A stretch of DNA of 64,000 bases from Adiantum capillus-veneris (GCA_014529385.2 CM043960.1:26022396-26086395), one strand, 5' to 3'. Counted from the first letter of the stretch, positions 45,297 through 57,310 are shown. Numbers and translations: made by a program. Notes: generated by a model from the letters alone, not told the origin.

Positions 45297-46954
45297 TTAT
45301 TTCTCTTGTGTCCATTTCTTTTCCTTGTGGATTTTTAGAAGCATACTTGGGCCGGTTAGTGGTAGATGAAATTTTTTTAGTCCACATCCACTAATCCAGT
45401 TGGGCATTTCTTCACCATCCAATATAGCAAGCTTGATGGCCCCACTCGGTGGTAAGTCTTTGATCACAAAGGGTCTTGTCCCTCGCTTTTTAAGTTTATT
45501 AGCATGTTGTTTCAAGGTGTAAATCAAGACATAATCGCCTATTTTGAATTCCTTTGATTGTACATGCTTATCAAAATACTCTCTTTGCCTTTGTTTTTGC
45601 ACATAGATGGAAGTGATTGCTTTCAAGCGAAGCTCATCTATCTTTCTAGGTCATCTATTCGTGAAGACATTTCATGGGCTATCCACTCTAGTTTTTTGGC
45701 TACTCTTAGTGTTGGGATTAAGAACTCTATAGGCAATATAGAATTAAGGCCGAACACCATGTTGTACGGTGTTGTTCCTATCGAGGTTTTATAAGCAATC
45801 CTATATACCCATAATGTCAAATGTAACTTCTCATCCCAATCCGTTCTTGACTCTAAGGCTATTTTGGTTAAGATCGTACATAAAGTCTTATTCATAGCTT
45901 CTGCCTACCCATTAGCTTGTGGGTGGTAGGAGCAAACTTATTATGAACTACCATGAATTCTTCAAGAAGATTTTTGATCATCTCTTTTATAAAATGTGGG
46001 CCCCGATCACTGACATTTCTATAGTAGACCATATCTAACAAAAACATTTTCATATAGAAATTGTGCAGTAGTTCTGGCATTAGCTTTTTGTGTAGCTTTG
46101 GCTTTGACCCATTTAGTGAGATAATTCGTGGCCACAATGATATATTGGGCATGTGTCTTATAAGCGGGGGGTGAAATTGGTCCCACAAAGTCTATTCCCC
46201 ACTTAGCAAAAGCTCTAGCTCCCATCATTGGCCGTGAGGGCATCTCATCTCGTTATTGGCACTTTAATGCATTGACAAGAGTCACATCGTCTTGTAACTT
46301 TGTTCGCGTCCATATGTAATGTTGGCCACCATATTCCAGAGGTGATAAAAATTTTGGTTGTCTTTTCCCCTGAGAAATGGCCTCCAATTATTCCTTCATG
46401 TGCTTGTTCCAGGATTGGAATGTTCATGCTCTCCGTTGTGCACAGCCTAAGCTGGTTATCCTTTCCTCTTTTATAAAGTTGATTTTTAATCAAAGGGAAA
46501 TCACGAGCTTCTATTTCTATCGCTCTTTGCCATGCTCTGGTGGTATTTTTAGAAAATGTTTACGTCTCCAAGAAGTCAACAATATATTGACTCCATTCTG
46601 GCATATTTGTTATTTGAAATAGTTTGCATGTTCTACTGGTGGGCTTGCTCTACATTTGGCACATCTATTTACATAATCATGAACAACTACACGCATAGTT
46701 GGCCAATACACTCCCAATTGTCGAAAGCGCTGGAAAGTTTTTGTGGATGAGCAATGAAATGTCAAATCTTGATTATGCGCTTCTAGCGAATAAGCTTTGT
46801 ATTCCTCAGTGTTTATGCACACGCGTAGGATACCATCGGAGCCTAGATTATATAAACATTTGCCAATCAATTGAAAGTTCTTAGCTTGCTGAATCGTTCG
46901 TCGTTTACAATTTTCGTCAGTTTTGGCAAATTCCTCGCGATCTCTTGGGACCAC
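45297..46954 (-). pseudogene. Integrase with duplicated zinc-binding segment (fossil)
   Basis: First segment: CLYNLGSDGILRVCIN, SLEAHNQDLTFHCSST, GVYWPTMRVVVHDYV and NRCAKCRA (about 46625-46870). Second segment: LYKRGKDNQLRLCTTE, ILEQAHEGIIGGHFSG, IWWPTLHMDANKV and RRCDSCQC (about 46250-46480). Each has the H-x(n)-H-x(n)-C-x2-C form of the integrase N-terminal domain. The core follows with KWGIDFVGPISPP, the second-aspartate region SDRGPHFIKEMI and WVYRIAYKTSIGTTPY. The C-terminal module is EFKIGDYVLIYTLKQ with RPFVIKDL (45450-45540). Confidence 0.78.
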
Positions 46955-46959
46955 TCAGG

Positions 46960-47500
46960 TACCATTTCTATATTGAAGAGATATGCATTTGGGAGATCAT
47001 CATGCACCCCCTTTGGAGCCTCTCCATTTGGCAATCAAGAAAGGTAATCTGCTTGGAGATGTGTCTTCCCCTTTTTAATTAGTGCAGTAAAGTCAAACTC
47101 AAGCAATATGATGAACCATCTTACAATTTTTCCTATATTGCATGGTTTGTTGACAAGGTATAAGAGGGCTTGATGGTCCATGAAAAACACAAACTTATTT
47201 GTGAAGAGATAATGCCGAAATTTCTTAACAGCATAAATCATTCCAAGCCCCCTCTTTCGGTGGTGGTGTAGTTCTTTTCAGCACTGTTGAGTTGTCGACT
47301 GAAATAATAGACTGGGAAGTCCGTAGTTCCATCTCCTTGTTGAGCCAAAATACATCCTATAGCAAACGCAAAGGCATCAATATGAACATGAAAGATTTTT
47401 CCCAATCAGGTGCTTTTAGTTTTGGAGCTGATACGAGGGCATCTTTTAATTTCTTAGCTCTTGGTACTTCTTTTTATGCTCAACTTTCGTCCATTTTGGT
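46960..47500 (-). pseudogene. RNase H region of minus-strand Gypsy (fossil)
   Basis: Blocks in order on the minus strand: AKKLKDALVSAPKLKAPDW, the stretch with AVKKFRHYLFTNKFVFFMDH, then QALLYLVNKPCNIGKIVRW, FDFTALIKKGKTHLQADYLS. These are the Gypsy RNase H landmarks around T-D-H-x-x-L and the closing H-x-x-A-D-x-L-S (here L-Q-A-D-Y-L-S). Confidence 0.75.
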
Positions 47501-48203
47501 TCTCCTATTTTGTTCGGTCTTGTTTCCGTTTTTTTTTATTTAGTTTTTGAGTTCAGCTTCTAAGTTCGTTTTCTCACGTCCCTAGCATTGTCTTTTGTCC
47601 TAGAGTCTCGATCTCGAGAGAATTGGCCTGATCGCATGTTTTTAATGCAGTCTTCAGCTTTACCAGAGATAAAATTTTTGTTTCACTCCTCATTTTTGGC
47701 ATTGGGTTATCTCTTGCTTTGTGTGCTACCTTCTTTTTCCTAAAGTGTGCTTGACGTCTAGGTTTTTTATTTGGGAAATCATAAAACCTTACGTCCGGTA
47801 TCATTTTCTCTTGCTCACTGGAGTTGTTAGAGCATTCATTATCTACATCGTCGTCTCGTTCAAGATGCTCTGGAGAATCGTAGAACAACTCCCCATCAAC
47901 CTCTTCCTCGTGTTAGTTTTTCTTAGTTGTCCTGAGATTCTCTTATCCTCTTCATTGTTTATTAAATCAACCATGTAGTATGGAATCACATCATAACCGT
48001 CCTGGTCACAAAACTTAGTCGTCGGTTCCTCCGTAATAGCACGCACATCTAATGTTGCTAGAATATGCGTCTATTCTAAAGGTTCTAAGGACTCTTCTAG
48101 AAAAGGTTCCAAAATGTATTATGTACTCTTTTTAGAATACATTCTTCCCGTTTTAAGCTTCCACAATTGGATGTCCCACACATCCATAACTCCTTTGGTT
48201 TAC

Positions 48204-48716
48204 CTAGCCAGCTGGAAGTTTTGACCCTGTTAACGTAGCAGAATCAAAATCCTCTGTCAGGGTTCGGTCCACATCTTTGTAGCCTTGGTCTTTGAGGTTT
48301 ATTCTCGTAGTGGTTTCCATGTGTTTGAGATATATATGATTATAGCCCCAATCTTGGACCATCTTTAATTGTCGCATGAATGGTCGTCCAAGTATTATGT
48401 CGTAGTTATTCTTCTTACCAAAATCCACTATTGCAAAGGTATGCTCGTACTCAATTCTGCAAGAGGTAACAGCTACCTTTTCTAGGAGCCCTATGGATCT
48501 CTCCATGTAACCATCAACACATTGCAACTTCATCCCGGTGGTTCTCAAAGTTGGTTTCCCCCATTTCTTCCATATGTCCTTTGTCGTGATGGCTACGCCA
48601 GCTCCATTGTCAAAAATTGCCATGGTGGTGACACCTTCTAATTCAACTAAGAGTGCGGTATTGCCATCTTTCCCTTCACAATATTCTCCTACCTTGTTTA
48701 AGGGTACTAGTTGCAT
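48204..48716 (-). pseudogene. Retropepsin region of minus-strand Gypsy (fossil)
   Basis: Reads VELEGVTTMAIFDNGAGVAI, then WKKWGKPTLRTTGMKLQC, EKVAVTSCRIEYEHTFAIVD and YDIILGRPFMRQLKMVQDWG. The ILGRPFM block is the conserved end of Gypsy proteases. About 170 codons, normal for the domain. Confidence 0.75.
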
Positions 48717-49459
48717 GTTTAGTTGAGATTTCTCTAATTCTTTGATTCCTTCCTACATTTGTGAATTTGGATCCGTTAACCCAAACTTTTCTAGACAATT
48801 TCCTATTGTAGTGCACATATGAGATCTTATTATGAGAAGCTCGGTGAGAGTAATGGTACAAGTCACTGGAGTAGACAAGATGGTAATCAACCCCTGGGAG
48901 TCCATCCGCTTCCTTGCTGAGAGTTTCTGTGATGGTACAACTTTCACTTCCGACTTTGCTTCATACTCTTCCATATAAGAGGGCAAAGTTCTCAGAGATA
49001 TAGGTTAGCTATCCAAGATCTCACGGACCCCTTGTCTCCCCAATACGAGCGCATCTCTAGATCTGCTTGAGGTCTTGCCTCAAATTCTTCATAGGAGGAA
49101 GAAATACATCTCCTCCCATACTGGTTTTGTTAACCATTTGGCTTAATTCATTAGCCTCATTGGCCTCTCTTATTTGCCTCCAAATATCATTCAAGCCTTC
49201 ATCCCCTTTGTACATTTCCGACATTATAGGTTGAAAACCTTCAGACTTCTGATCTATTGTGTCATCACTATCCCAGGTTTTTCAATTGATTTTTCCAGTT
49301 TCAATTCAGTTTCTGGAGTAACAGTTGTCCTTTCAGATTCATCTATTGGGAGGGTTCTCGATATCAATAATGGAAGTTCTACCCACTCCTCTTATTTTCT
49401 TGCAGTTGGCTCTAGTAGGGTTTGGGTTGTTTGGATCATCTTTTGACACATTTCCAGTC

Positions 49460-51060
49460 TTTGTTTTTATAGCTCTGCATAGGGATATGTTATCCATCTT
49501 TGTTCTTGCGTTTGGTTGATTTTAAACCTTGATTCATAGGTCTTCAAGAGTGTGTCTAGATGTTTGTTTAATTTCTCGACTAGCACAGATCCTCCTGATC
49601 CCACACTTTTTAATTCCCTTTTCTTCTCAGGCTCTGTGTCTTCTAGAGTTTTTGGTTTTTGAACAATTTGCCTTTCAAGTTTTTCCAATCTATCTTTGAT
49701 TTGTTTGAATTCTTCCGCTAGGGCAGTTTGTTCTCTTTCTTTCCTAGCTTTCATGCTTGATTTCCTAGCCTTCCATGTGTTTCATTGGCTTTTTTGTTTG
49801 ATGCTAGGTGCTTTCAATCTTGGTTCTTTGATTATGGGTTCCCCTTTCTCTTTTTGAGCTTGAGCTAGTGTGATAATCTGTATAGGTATTATTGTTTTGT
49901 TTTCTAAACCACTACTTGAAGGAATTGCCTCCAAGATGTTTAAAGTTGTTCTAACCGCCTTTTTTGGAATTTTTTGGACAATCAGTGATCAAATGATTGA
50001 TGCTGCAATCTGGACAATACGCATTGACTCGGACACTCTTTGTATGAGGGCAGTCTTTCATGAGGTGGTCGCCCCCACACTTATGGCATGGTCCCAATGT
50101 TTGTCATGGTGCTCCTTGAACTCCCCATTGTTGGTAAGCAGGTCTCAGTCCATTGAAGTCCCCATTGGCTATGAATAGCGATGTAATCTCGTCCAAACTA
50201 TATCTACTTTCTCCTGTAGCATGTGCCGATGTTGGTGGTCCAACATTTCCGATCATGCACCATGGTTCTGGTGCTCTCAGCTCTTCTAGTGGGTAGTATG
50301 CAAGACAAGCCATAGTTCCACTTGGCTCTTCATGATATACAGGCACAGGCACTAAGGCTTGTTCCTCCAGTACTTCCACAATGGGCGTATACCTCACACC
50401 TATCGGTCTTGCTCCTGGGAGAGGTGGTTGTTGCCCCAAAACTGGTTGTGGTCTTTCAACCCCAACTAGTCTTGGCAAATTCCATGTCATATATCTAGGC
50501 ATTGGTGGTATTTGAGTTGGTGTTACTAACACTTGGGGAACATACTATCGTTCTCACACATAACCCTTGTTGTAGTAGCACTCTTCAATCAAGTGATTCA
50601 TCCATTTCTGTTCGATGGCACACCATTTTAGTTGCTTAGCATGTGGCTTAGCAAATGGGCTAATCCTCTTCAAGACCTCCTCTATGAGTCTCTCTTGATT
50701 TATCGCCGGTTCGTTTCGTTGTGTTGATTTCATGGATTTAGTTCCACTTTGTTGAGATGATGAATCATCATCTCTGTCTCTTTGATCTCCATCCTTGTAG
50801 ATCACACAATTATCTACCAGGAATAAAGCCTCTTTGGTTAACTCATTCAGAGTGGGGCTTTTCTTCATGTGCAAATCCTTTTGAAGGTCTACATTTCTCA
50901 ATCCTTGGATAAATATCAACATGAGTCTGAATTGAGTAGGTAATTCTTCCATCGGATAAAATTTTACATATTGTTTCAATCGTAGGGTTGCCTTCCTTAC
51001 ATATTCTCCCTCTTTCTGCTTGAGTGCACATAAAATGACGACCTCTATCTCACCTCTCAC
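49460..51060 (-). pseudogene. Gag of minus-strand Gypsy with two CCHC knuckles (fossil)
   Basis: The capsid end reads LKQKEGEYVRKATLRLKQYV, QFRLMLIFIQGLRNVDLQKD and LNELTKEALFLVDNCVIY (50554-51060). A linker with KWCAIEQKWMNHLIEECYY follows, then a proline-rich region with EVLEEQALVPVPVYHEEPSG and ESRYSLDEITSLFIANGDFN (50104-50532). Two knuckles, CHKCGGDHLMKDCP and CPDCSINHLITDCP, lie near 49970-50090. A charged tail with EEFKQIKDRLEKLERQI lies at 49467-49754. Double knuckles occur in several plant Gypsy lineages. Confidence 0.75.
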
Positions 51061-51300
51061 TTCCTCAGTTGTTATCTCTGTCTCACGCTCTCTATCTCTC
51101 TGACACTCACTCTCAATCTCTCTAATGTAGTCTCTCTCACTCGCTGGCTCTCACTATCTCTCAAGCTACTCTCAAGTCGTAGTGGAGAGTCGGGGTGAGG
51201 AAGAACGGGGTTGGAAGTCGGGGGGGGGGTGGCACCACCCTTGCACACAAGGGATAATGGGATAAAAAAACCAATGTAAACAGATGTATATACCTCAACA
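51061..51300. other. CT-rich spacer
   Basis: Low-complexity 'ctctatctctctgac'-like sequence with a poly-G run near 51221-51230. No gene seen. It separates the minus-strand Gypsy gag from the plus-strand Copia. Confidence 0.6.
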
Positions 51301-53115
51301 AATGGTGTTGCTAAGAGGAAAAACACGCCGCTTACGGAAATGGCATGATGTATGGTCAAAAGTCAAGCTTTGCCACATTCGTTTTGGCTTGAGTCTTTCA
51401 TGTGTGCCACTTTTGTACTTAACAGGCGTCCTATGAAAGCTTTGAAGTCTATGACTCCATATGAAGCATGGCATGATAGAAAGCCATCTATTGATCACAT
51501 GCGCATTTTTGGTTGTTTGGCTTATACTTTGATGCCACAAACGCAACACATAAAATTGGATGATAAGGCTATCAAATACATTTTTGCTAGTTATAGTGCT
51601 AAAAGAAAAGGTTACAAGTTGTACCATTAGCAAACAAAGCGTATCTTGGTTTCCCAGAAAATTGGATGGCTGCCATGCAATCAAAATATGATGCACTCAT
51701 AAAAAATGACACATGGACTCTATGTGATTTGCCTCCTAGCAAAAAGGCCATTTGTACAAAGTGGGTTTACAAGTTGAAACGTAAGCTAAAATGCAAGCCG
51801 GATGGTGAGATTGATCACCATAATGCTTGACTTGTTGCAAAAGGGTATGCACAACACAAAGGCATAGATTATAAAGAGACTTTTGCTCCCACTTATCATA
51901 TGACTACTGTGCATTTTTTATGTGCATTGGCAACTCAATTTGGATCGGATGTACATCAATCGGATATTGTTACTGCTTTCTTGAATGGTGTTATATTTGA
52001 GGAAGTTTATATACACAGCCTCATGATTTTTTCATTGAAGGGTAGGAAGATAAAGTGTGCAAATGTAAGAAAGATTTGTATGGGTTGAAGCAATCTCCTT
52101 GTGATTGGTATGAGAAATCTTACACTCATTTGGTTAGGAGGCTTTGTAATAGTCCAACAGAAAGCACCTTGTATGTAAAGTATGAGGGTGATGTTCTTCT
52201 CATCGTTGTTCTATATGTGGATGATTTGTTGATCACTCGCCCCAATGAGGCATATATTGTTGAATTTAAGGTTGATTTGAATGCTACTTTCAAGATGAAA
52301 TATTTGGGGCTGTTGCATCATTACTTGGGTATACAAAGAGTGTGATGGTGGTATTTCCTTGTGTGAGACAAGTTACATAGAGACATTGCTATTTAAGTCT
52401 CCCATGGAAACAAGTTTGAAATTGAGTCTTCATAATGTTGGTGATCTTGCCCGTGTCACTCTTTACCAATGCATTATCTATGTATGCAATAGGAGGCCGG
52501 ATATTCAATTTGCAATCTCACAGGTCAACAGATTTATGCATAGCCCATGGTTTAAGCATTGGCAAGTTGTCAAGTGGATCTTTCCCTACTTGAGTGGCGC
52601 TTTGCATCTTGGGTTGTTTTATCCCAAGGGGGAATCACTGCCACCAGATTTACATGCTTTTTTGACTTAGATTGGCCTAGTTGTTACGACACGCGAGTGT
52701 CCACGAGTGGTTTTTGTTTCATGCTTGGCAGTTCATGCATATCACGATCAAGAAGCAACGTATTCGGCCACTTGTAGTTGTGAGGCTGAGTACAAGGCAG
52801 TCTTCACAGCTACAGTTGAGTGTGTATGGCTTAGACGCCTTATGGTTGATCTAGATGTTGGACTGGACACTGCCAACACCATCCACACTGATAGTTAGAG
52901 TGCATTGGCACTTGCAAGGAACTCATTTTTACATGCTCGCACAAAGCACATTGAGGTGCATTACCACTATGTCAAGGAGAGGCTCTCAGCAGAAGAGATG
53001 CTTGGCTTATGTGCCAACACAGGACAACATCACAGATCTTTTCACAAAGGCATTGTCTCATGAGAAGTTCGATGCTTTTCGCAAAAATTTCGGCTTACTC
53101 TCCTTTGTGGACTGA
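51301..53115 (+). mobile_element. Ty1/Copia pol fossil: integrase end, RT, RNase H
   Basis: Plus strand. The integrase end is SQALPHSFWLESFMCATFVL and MTPYEAWHDRKPSIDHMRIF. RT has PPSKKAICTKWVYKLKRKL, HQSDIVTAFLNGVIFEEVYI, LYGLKQSPCDWYEK and the catalytic LYVDDLLIT (near 52210-52235). RNase H holds RPDIQFAISQVNRFMHSPW, CEAEYKAVFTATVECVWLRR and closes with TKHIEVHYHYVKERL and DNITDLFTKALSHEKF. It belongs to a different Copia family from the one at 7345. It is broken, with about eight or more breaks, and is old. No 5' LTR is found. Confidence 0.85.
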
Positions 53116-53420
53116 TCATGTCCTTGGGACATGTCATTTCCCTATACTCTATGTGCGAGCTCTTGTTCACCACATCACTCCCATAGGGGATTTATTACCA
53201 TATACATGTGGTAGTGATGTGTGTGAACACATTTAGGACCGCCATGGCATTTTTCCCCTCACTAGGAGGTTTTTTCACCAGTGCATTGTATACACGCCCA
53301 TCACTCTAGGGCTAACTTACTTTTCCATTGCACACTAAGGAATACACTCTTTGTTGTGTGCCTTGAGCTTCCTTCGTCTTATCCAAGCTGTGTGTTTCCT
53401 TGCAACCGTATTTCAAACAT
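53116..53420 (+). other. 3' noncoding end of the Copia fossil
   Basis: Starts at the end of the RNase H region. It contains a short run 'tcactaggaggttttttcacc' that could be a decayed purine tract, and no coding sequence. An LTR may start here but I cannot define its ends. Confidence 0.4.
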
Positions 53421-54330
53421 ATGCATCATTAGGAAGCTGAGAAGAGAGCGTACTATACATTTGAGGACATGCGTAATGCAAGAAATGTCAAATGTTGGAT
53501 TCTCAAGAAGTACCTTTTTGACACATTGGTGACACCGGTTCTTCTTTAAGGAGTTGAAGTGTGGGACATGAGCATCTCAAAGTCTACTTGGAAAGAGTTT
53601 GAGAATGTCCAAAAGTGTTTTTTTATAAACTTTCTCCAAGTTAAGACACAAATACCATATTTGCTCCTACTTCTTGAGTGGGGATTTCTTCCAACTTAAG
53701 TTATGGGCATGGAAAGGATTGTGTAGTACATGATTAAGAAGCACCAAAACCCCTCACATTGACTTCCTACAACTGCATGGGAAGCAAGCAAAAAAGTTCA
53801 AAAGATGCATAAAAGAAAGATCTTGAGCATGGGATGGATTTAAGACATAAAGAAGTGGTTTGGGAGATGGGATGCATTACACTTGCTACATGATGCCTCA
53901 ATAGACTCCCAAGTGAATGAAGTTTTTCTACATTGCCAATGTGTTACAACTTTGGTGGGTCATTCTTCATACATTACACCACCCATATTGCTCCCAACTA
54001 CAAAATTGTGTTCTTTGTTGAAAGAGAAGACCATACTCACCCTTATATGCTTGAGCCTATCCCCTTGTCAGTGATACGCACTATCACAACCATTTGGCTT
54101 AGCTCCCACTCCATTTGACCATTTGAAGCATTGGGGCAATGAAGAAGAGTCAAATCGATTGTCCACATTATGCTCACTGCAAGTTCAAGTTTGAGTATCA
54201 CACACTACTAGAGTGCACATTATGCTCACTGCAAGTTCGAGTTTGAGTACCACACACTACTAGAGTGCTCAGGTTTTGGCCACATCCGAACTTGCTTCCC
54301 TCACATTTTTAGCCATGAGTACTTAGACCT
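53420..54330 (+). pseudogene. C-terminal end of a LINE ORF2 (second LINE family)
   Basis: The plus strand reads NVKCWILKKYLFDTLVTPVL, GVEVWDMSISKSTWKEFENV, then AWEASKKVQKMHKRKILSMG and KKWFGRWDALHLLHDASID. Later come CTLCSLQVRV or the equivalent FEYHTLLEC block near 54170-54260. This is the region after RT in a plant non-LTR group, where 'L-V-x-P-V-L-L-Y-G-V-E-V-W' and a closing C-x2-C...E-Y-H-T-L-L-E-C occur. It contains stops, for example TAA near 53548 and 53696 and TAG near 53722. RT and endonuclease are not present, consistent with 5' truncation. It is not the LINE at 25450-35640. Confidence 0.7.
54164..54267. repeat. Tandem duplication, 52-bp period, in LINE tail
   Basis: Two adjacent 52-base copies (54164-54215 and 54216-54267) differing at two sites. 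They begin CACATTATGCTCACTGC and end ACTACTAGAGTG. The unit encodes the C-x2-C to E-x-H-x-x-L-x-x-C part of the LINE tail. Because 52 is not a multiple of three, the second copy is out of frame. Confidence 0.9.
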
Positions 54331-54479
54331 ACACACTTTCCTCTCCCATCCATGGTGTGGGCTCTCCATTGTGACTCTCATCACCACAATTTTTGAGCAT
54401 TGAGAATCACTTAATAGCCTAGACATACTACATCACATGTAACTTTGGTCCCATAGAATATATTTGACCTCCGAGGATG

Positions 54480-54562
54480 ATATTAAAATCTATCTATCTA
54501 TCTTTCTATCCCCCCCTCTCTACGCATACACATGCACTCTCTACCTTTCTCCCTACACACAA

Positions 54563-54645
<83 letters not shown>

Positions 54646-55370
54646 ACACGCTCTCTCTCTATACCCACACGCGCTCTCTCTCTCTCTCTCTCTATCTATC
54701 TCTCTCTCTCTCTGCACATGCACTCCCTTTCTCACTCACTCTCTCCCTACCTCTCTCTCACTTTCTGTCTTCCTATGTCCCTCTACACATGCACTCCCTT
54801 TCTCACTCACTCTGTCCCTATCTCTCTTTACCCTCTTTCTCACTTTCTCTCTTCCTATCTCTCTCTCTACACACACAAGCAATCTCTCTCTATCTCCTCC
54901 CCTCTCTACTCACACACTCTTTCACTCTCTCTCTACACACGCACAGTCGCTCTCTCTCTATGCACACTCACTCTCTCTCTACCCCTCTCTATCTCTTCTC
55001 TCTCTCTCTCATACATTTTCTCACTCTCTATCTCTCTACCCCCTCTCTCTCTACACATACACACTCTCTTTATACACATGTACACTCTCACTCACTCTCC
55101 CTATCTCTCTCTATGCACACACATGCACTCTCTACCTCTCTATGCACTCTCTCTCTATCTATCTATCTCTCTACATACACACACATTCTATGCACACACA
55201 CCTCTCTCTACGCACATACACTCTCTATCTCTCTACACACATACTCTCTCTCATTCACTCTTTGTCTCTCTACCCCTCTCTCTCTATGCACACATGCTCC
55301 ATCTATCTCTCTCTACATGCACACTGTCTCTCTACACACTCTCTCTCCTAGTCACACACCCTCTCTCTAA
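54480..55370. repeat. Long low-complexity tract (CT/CA-rich with TA core)
   Basis: About 890 bases built of short (CT)n and (CA)n pieces joined by TA, including pure (CT)n at 54565-54605 and (TA)n at 54604-54643. All three plus-strand frames stay open for about 300 codons because such sequence lacks stop triplets. The predicted Ser/Leu/His-rich proteins are artefacts. Confidence 0.92.
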
Positions 55371-55373
55371 CTC

Positions 55374-55425
55374 CCCCAATCTACTGGCACCATGTGGCGT
55401 GACACATGGTGCCAGTAGATTGGGG
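55374..55425. repeat. Fold-back inverted repeat, 23-bp perfect arms
   Basis: Arms at 55374-55396 and 55403-55425 are exact reverse complements around a 6-base spacer (GCGTGA). The arm contains CTACTGGCACCATGTG. Beyond the perfect arms the flanks remain partly complementary (CT/CA-rich on the left, GA/GT-rich on the right), so the whole structure is longer. Confidence 0.93.
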
Positions 55426-55545
55426 AGGTAAATAGAGGGAGGGAGGGTGTGTGTGTGTGTGTGCATGCGCATGTGGGAGAGGGGGAGCGGGTGTGTGTTA
55501 GGGAGGTATGTGTGAAGGGAAGTCGATGTGAGAGAGAGGGAGGAT

Positions 55546-55591
55546 GTGTGTGTGGTAGAGAGAGGGGGTCCGCTCTCTCTACCACACACAC
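55546..55591. repeat. Second inverted repeat, 19-bp perfect arms
   Basis: Arms at 55546-55564 (containing GTGGTAGAGAGAG) and 55573-55591 are exact reverse complements around eight bases. The arm text CTCTCTACCACACACA occurs a third time near 55650. With the inverted repeat at 55374-55425 this makes a compound fold-back region. Confidence 0.9.
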
Positions 55592-55709
55592 CCTCCCTCA
55601 TAGACGCAATACAGGTGGCAGAGACAGAGAGTGCACCCTCTTTCTCTCTCTCTACCACACACAGACCCTCCCTTTCTCTCTCATTGACTCTCCCCTTCTT
55701 CTAAAGGCA

Positions 55710-56200
55710 AACTCTAGTAACAACAACAACAAAGCTAAGAAGAAAGGAGTCTACAAAGGTAAGAACAGATTCTCTCCTGAAGAGCTAGAGCGTTTACGCA
55801 TAGACAACAAGTGCTTCAAGTGCGGGGAGCAAGGACATGGCTATCGCACTTGCCCCCAAAGAAATGCACATAATGAGCCGCCTAGAGCTTCTATGGTTGA
55901 AACTCCAAAAGGGGATGCTCATTGCAAAGGATCTCCCCTTTCCTATGCTTGGGGAAAGGTGAGAGAGAATGATGCGTTTATCCTTTTTGACCCTGGCTCA
56001 ACTCACAACTTTATATCAAACAGAGCTGGCTATCAAATTAGGCATACAAGCTCATGAAACGGGAGACACTCTGATGGCCGATGGGGCTTTCAAGGGGCAA
56101 AACGCCTCCGTTACTCCCTTGATTGGGAAATTGAGGCTTCATGTCCAAAGCTACATTGACAAAGAGGACTTCTTCATCTCCCCTCTCTAGCACGAGGATG
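55710..56200 (+). pseudogene. Knuckle and retropepsin of chromovirus C (fossil)
   Basis: A lysine-rich linker with KKKGVYKGKNRFSPEELERL leads into a CCHC knuckle and then the protease block with D-P-G-S-T. The equivalent parts of A are at 2520-3070, with nearly the same words in the same order. Confidence 0.8.
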
Positions 56201-56449
56201 TTATCTTAGAGGCACCATGGTTCAATCGCATGGCTGTCAATAAAAGTTCCCTAAAAGGAGAATATATTTCAAATACAAGGAAAAGAACATGTACATAGAC
56301 TCTAATGAGTCGAGTAACACCACACCCCTTGTAAATACGTATGCTTTTGATAAGTCAATGAAAAGCTCAGTTTTACGTTTTATTTTACCATATAAAAATG
56401 ATGGGAATCAAGAGGAATTAGAGTTGTCTAATTTTCCTAAATGAATTCC

Positions 56450-57310
56450 AAGATGTATTTATTGATGATATACCTAGAGAGATACCCTCAAAACGAGGGG
56501 ATGATGATCATGCAATAGAGCTTCTACTAGGAAGCTCACCACCTAATAAGCCCCCTTATCAAGTTTCACAAGCTCAACAAGAGAAGATCATGAGGCAAGT
56601 CCATGAACTGGTAGAAAAAGGGATGGCGAAGCCTAGCTCTTCACCATTTTGTTCACGAATCCTTTTAGTACAAAAGAAAGACGGCACATATCATATGTGT
56701 ATCGACTATAGAGCACTAAATAGGACCACTATCAAAAATAGATTTCCAGTGCCACAGGTAGAAGATCTATTTGATAAGTTACAAGGGTACACCTACTTTA
56801 GTAGGATTGACCTTAAAAGTGGCTATCATCATATAAGGGTAGTCAATGAAGATAGTGTAAAGATCGCTTTTTGCATGACATTTGGTCTTTATGAATATCT
56901 TGTCACCATTACATAACGAAAAAGAACGTTAAGTATACACAGACTACAAAAGAGCAAGATGCTCTTGAGAAGCTTATCTCTCAACATGTGCTTACACTAT
57001 CGGATCTCTCAAAGCCATTTGAGGTCCAATGTGATGCTTGTGGTGATTGCCTTGGAGCAATTTTGCTTCAAGAAGGGCATGCCATAGCTTACGAGAGTCG
57101 AAGACTCGACTCCGATGAGCGAGTATTGGGCATATACAAAAAAGAACCACTAGCTGTTCTACATGCCCTAGATGGATGGAAGCACTATCTTTTTGGGGAC
57201 TCCATTCATCCTACAAACGGATCACCAAAGCCTCAAGTACTTCATGACACAAACCAAGCTCTCCGACAAACGAATGAGGTGGGAAATTTCTCTTTTATTA
57301 TTTAATTTTC
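56450..57310 (+). pseudogene. RT and RNase H of chromovirus C (fossil)
   Basis: RT fingers and palm A region: [39 protein letters not shown], then FGLYEYL. RNase H: LSDLSKPFEVQCDACGDCLG, LAVLHALDGWKHYL. The domain order matches A. Confidence 0.8.

Larger units (their letters stand above)
45297..51060 (-). mobile_element. Minus-strand Ty3/Gypsy element, gag to integrase (fossil)
   Basis: Read downward from 51060: gag capsid, two CCHC knuckles, retropepsin, RNase H, and integrase with two H2C2 zinc segments, core and C-terminal module. The order is that of Ty3/Gypsy. It differs clearly from chromoviruses A to C and shows no chromodomain. Gag matches the fragment inside the Helentron (23005-23760). 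LTRs were not identified on either side. The element is heavily broken, with more than ten breaks, and looks old. Confidence 0.82.

Noticed and set aside
54464-55431. Three overlapping reading frames of about 300 codons each
   Set aside because: They arise because CT/CA/TA simple sequence has no stop triplets; composition is Ser/Leu/His/Thr only, and all three frames are open at once.
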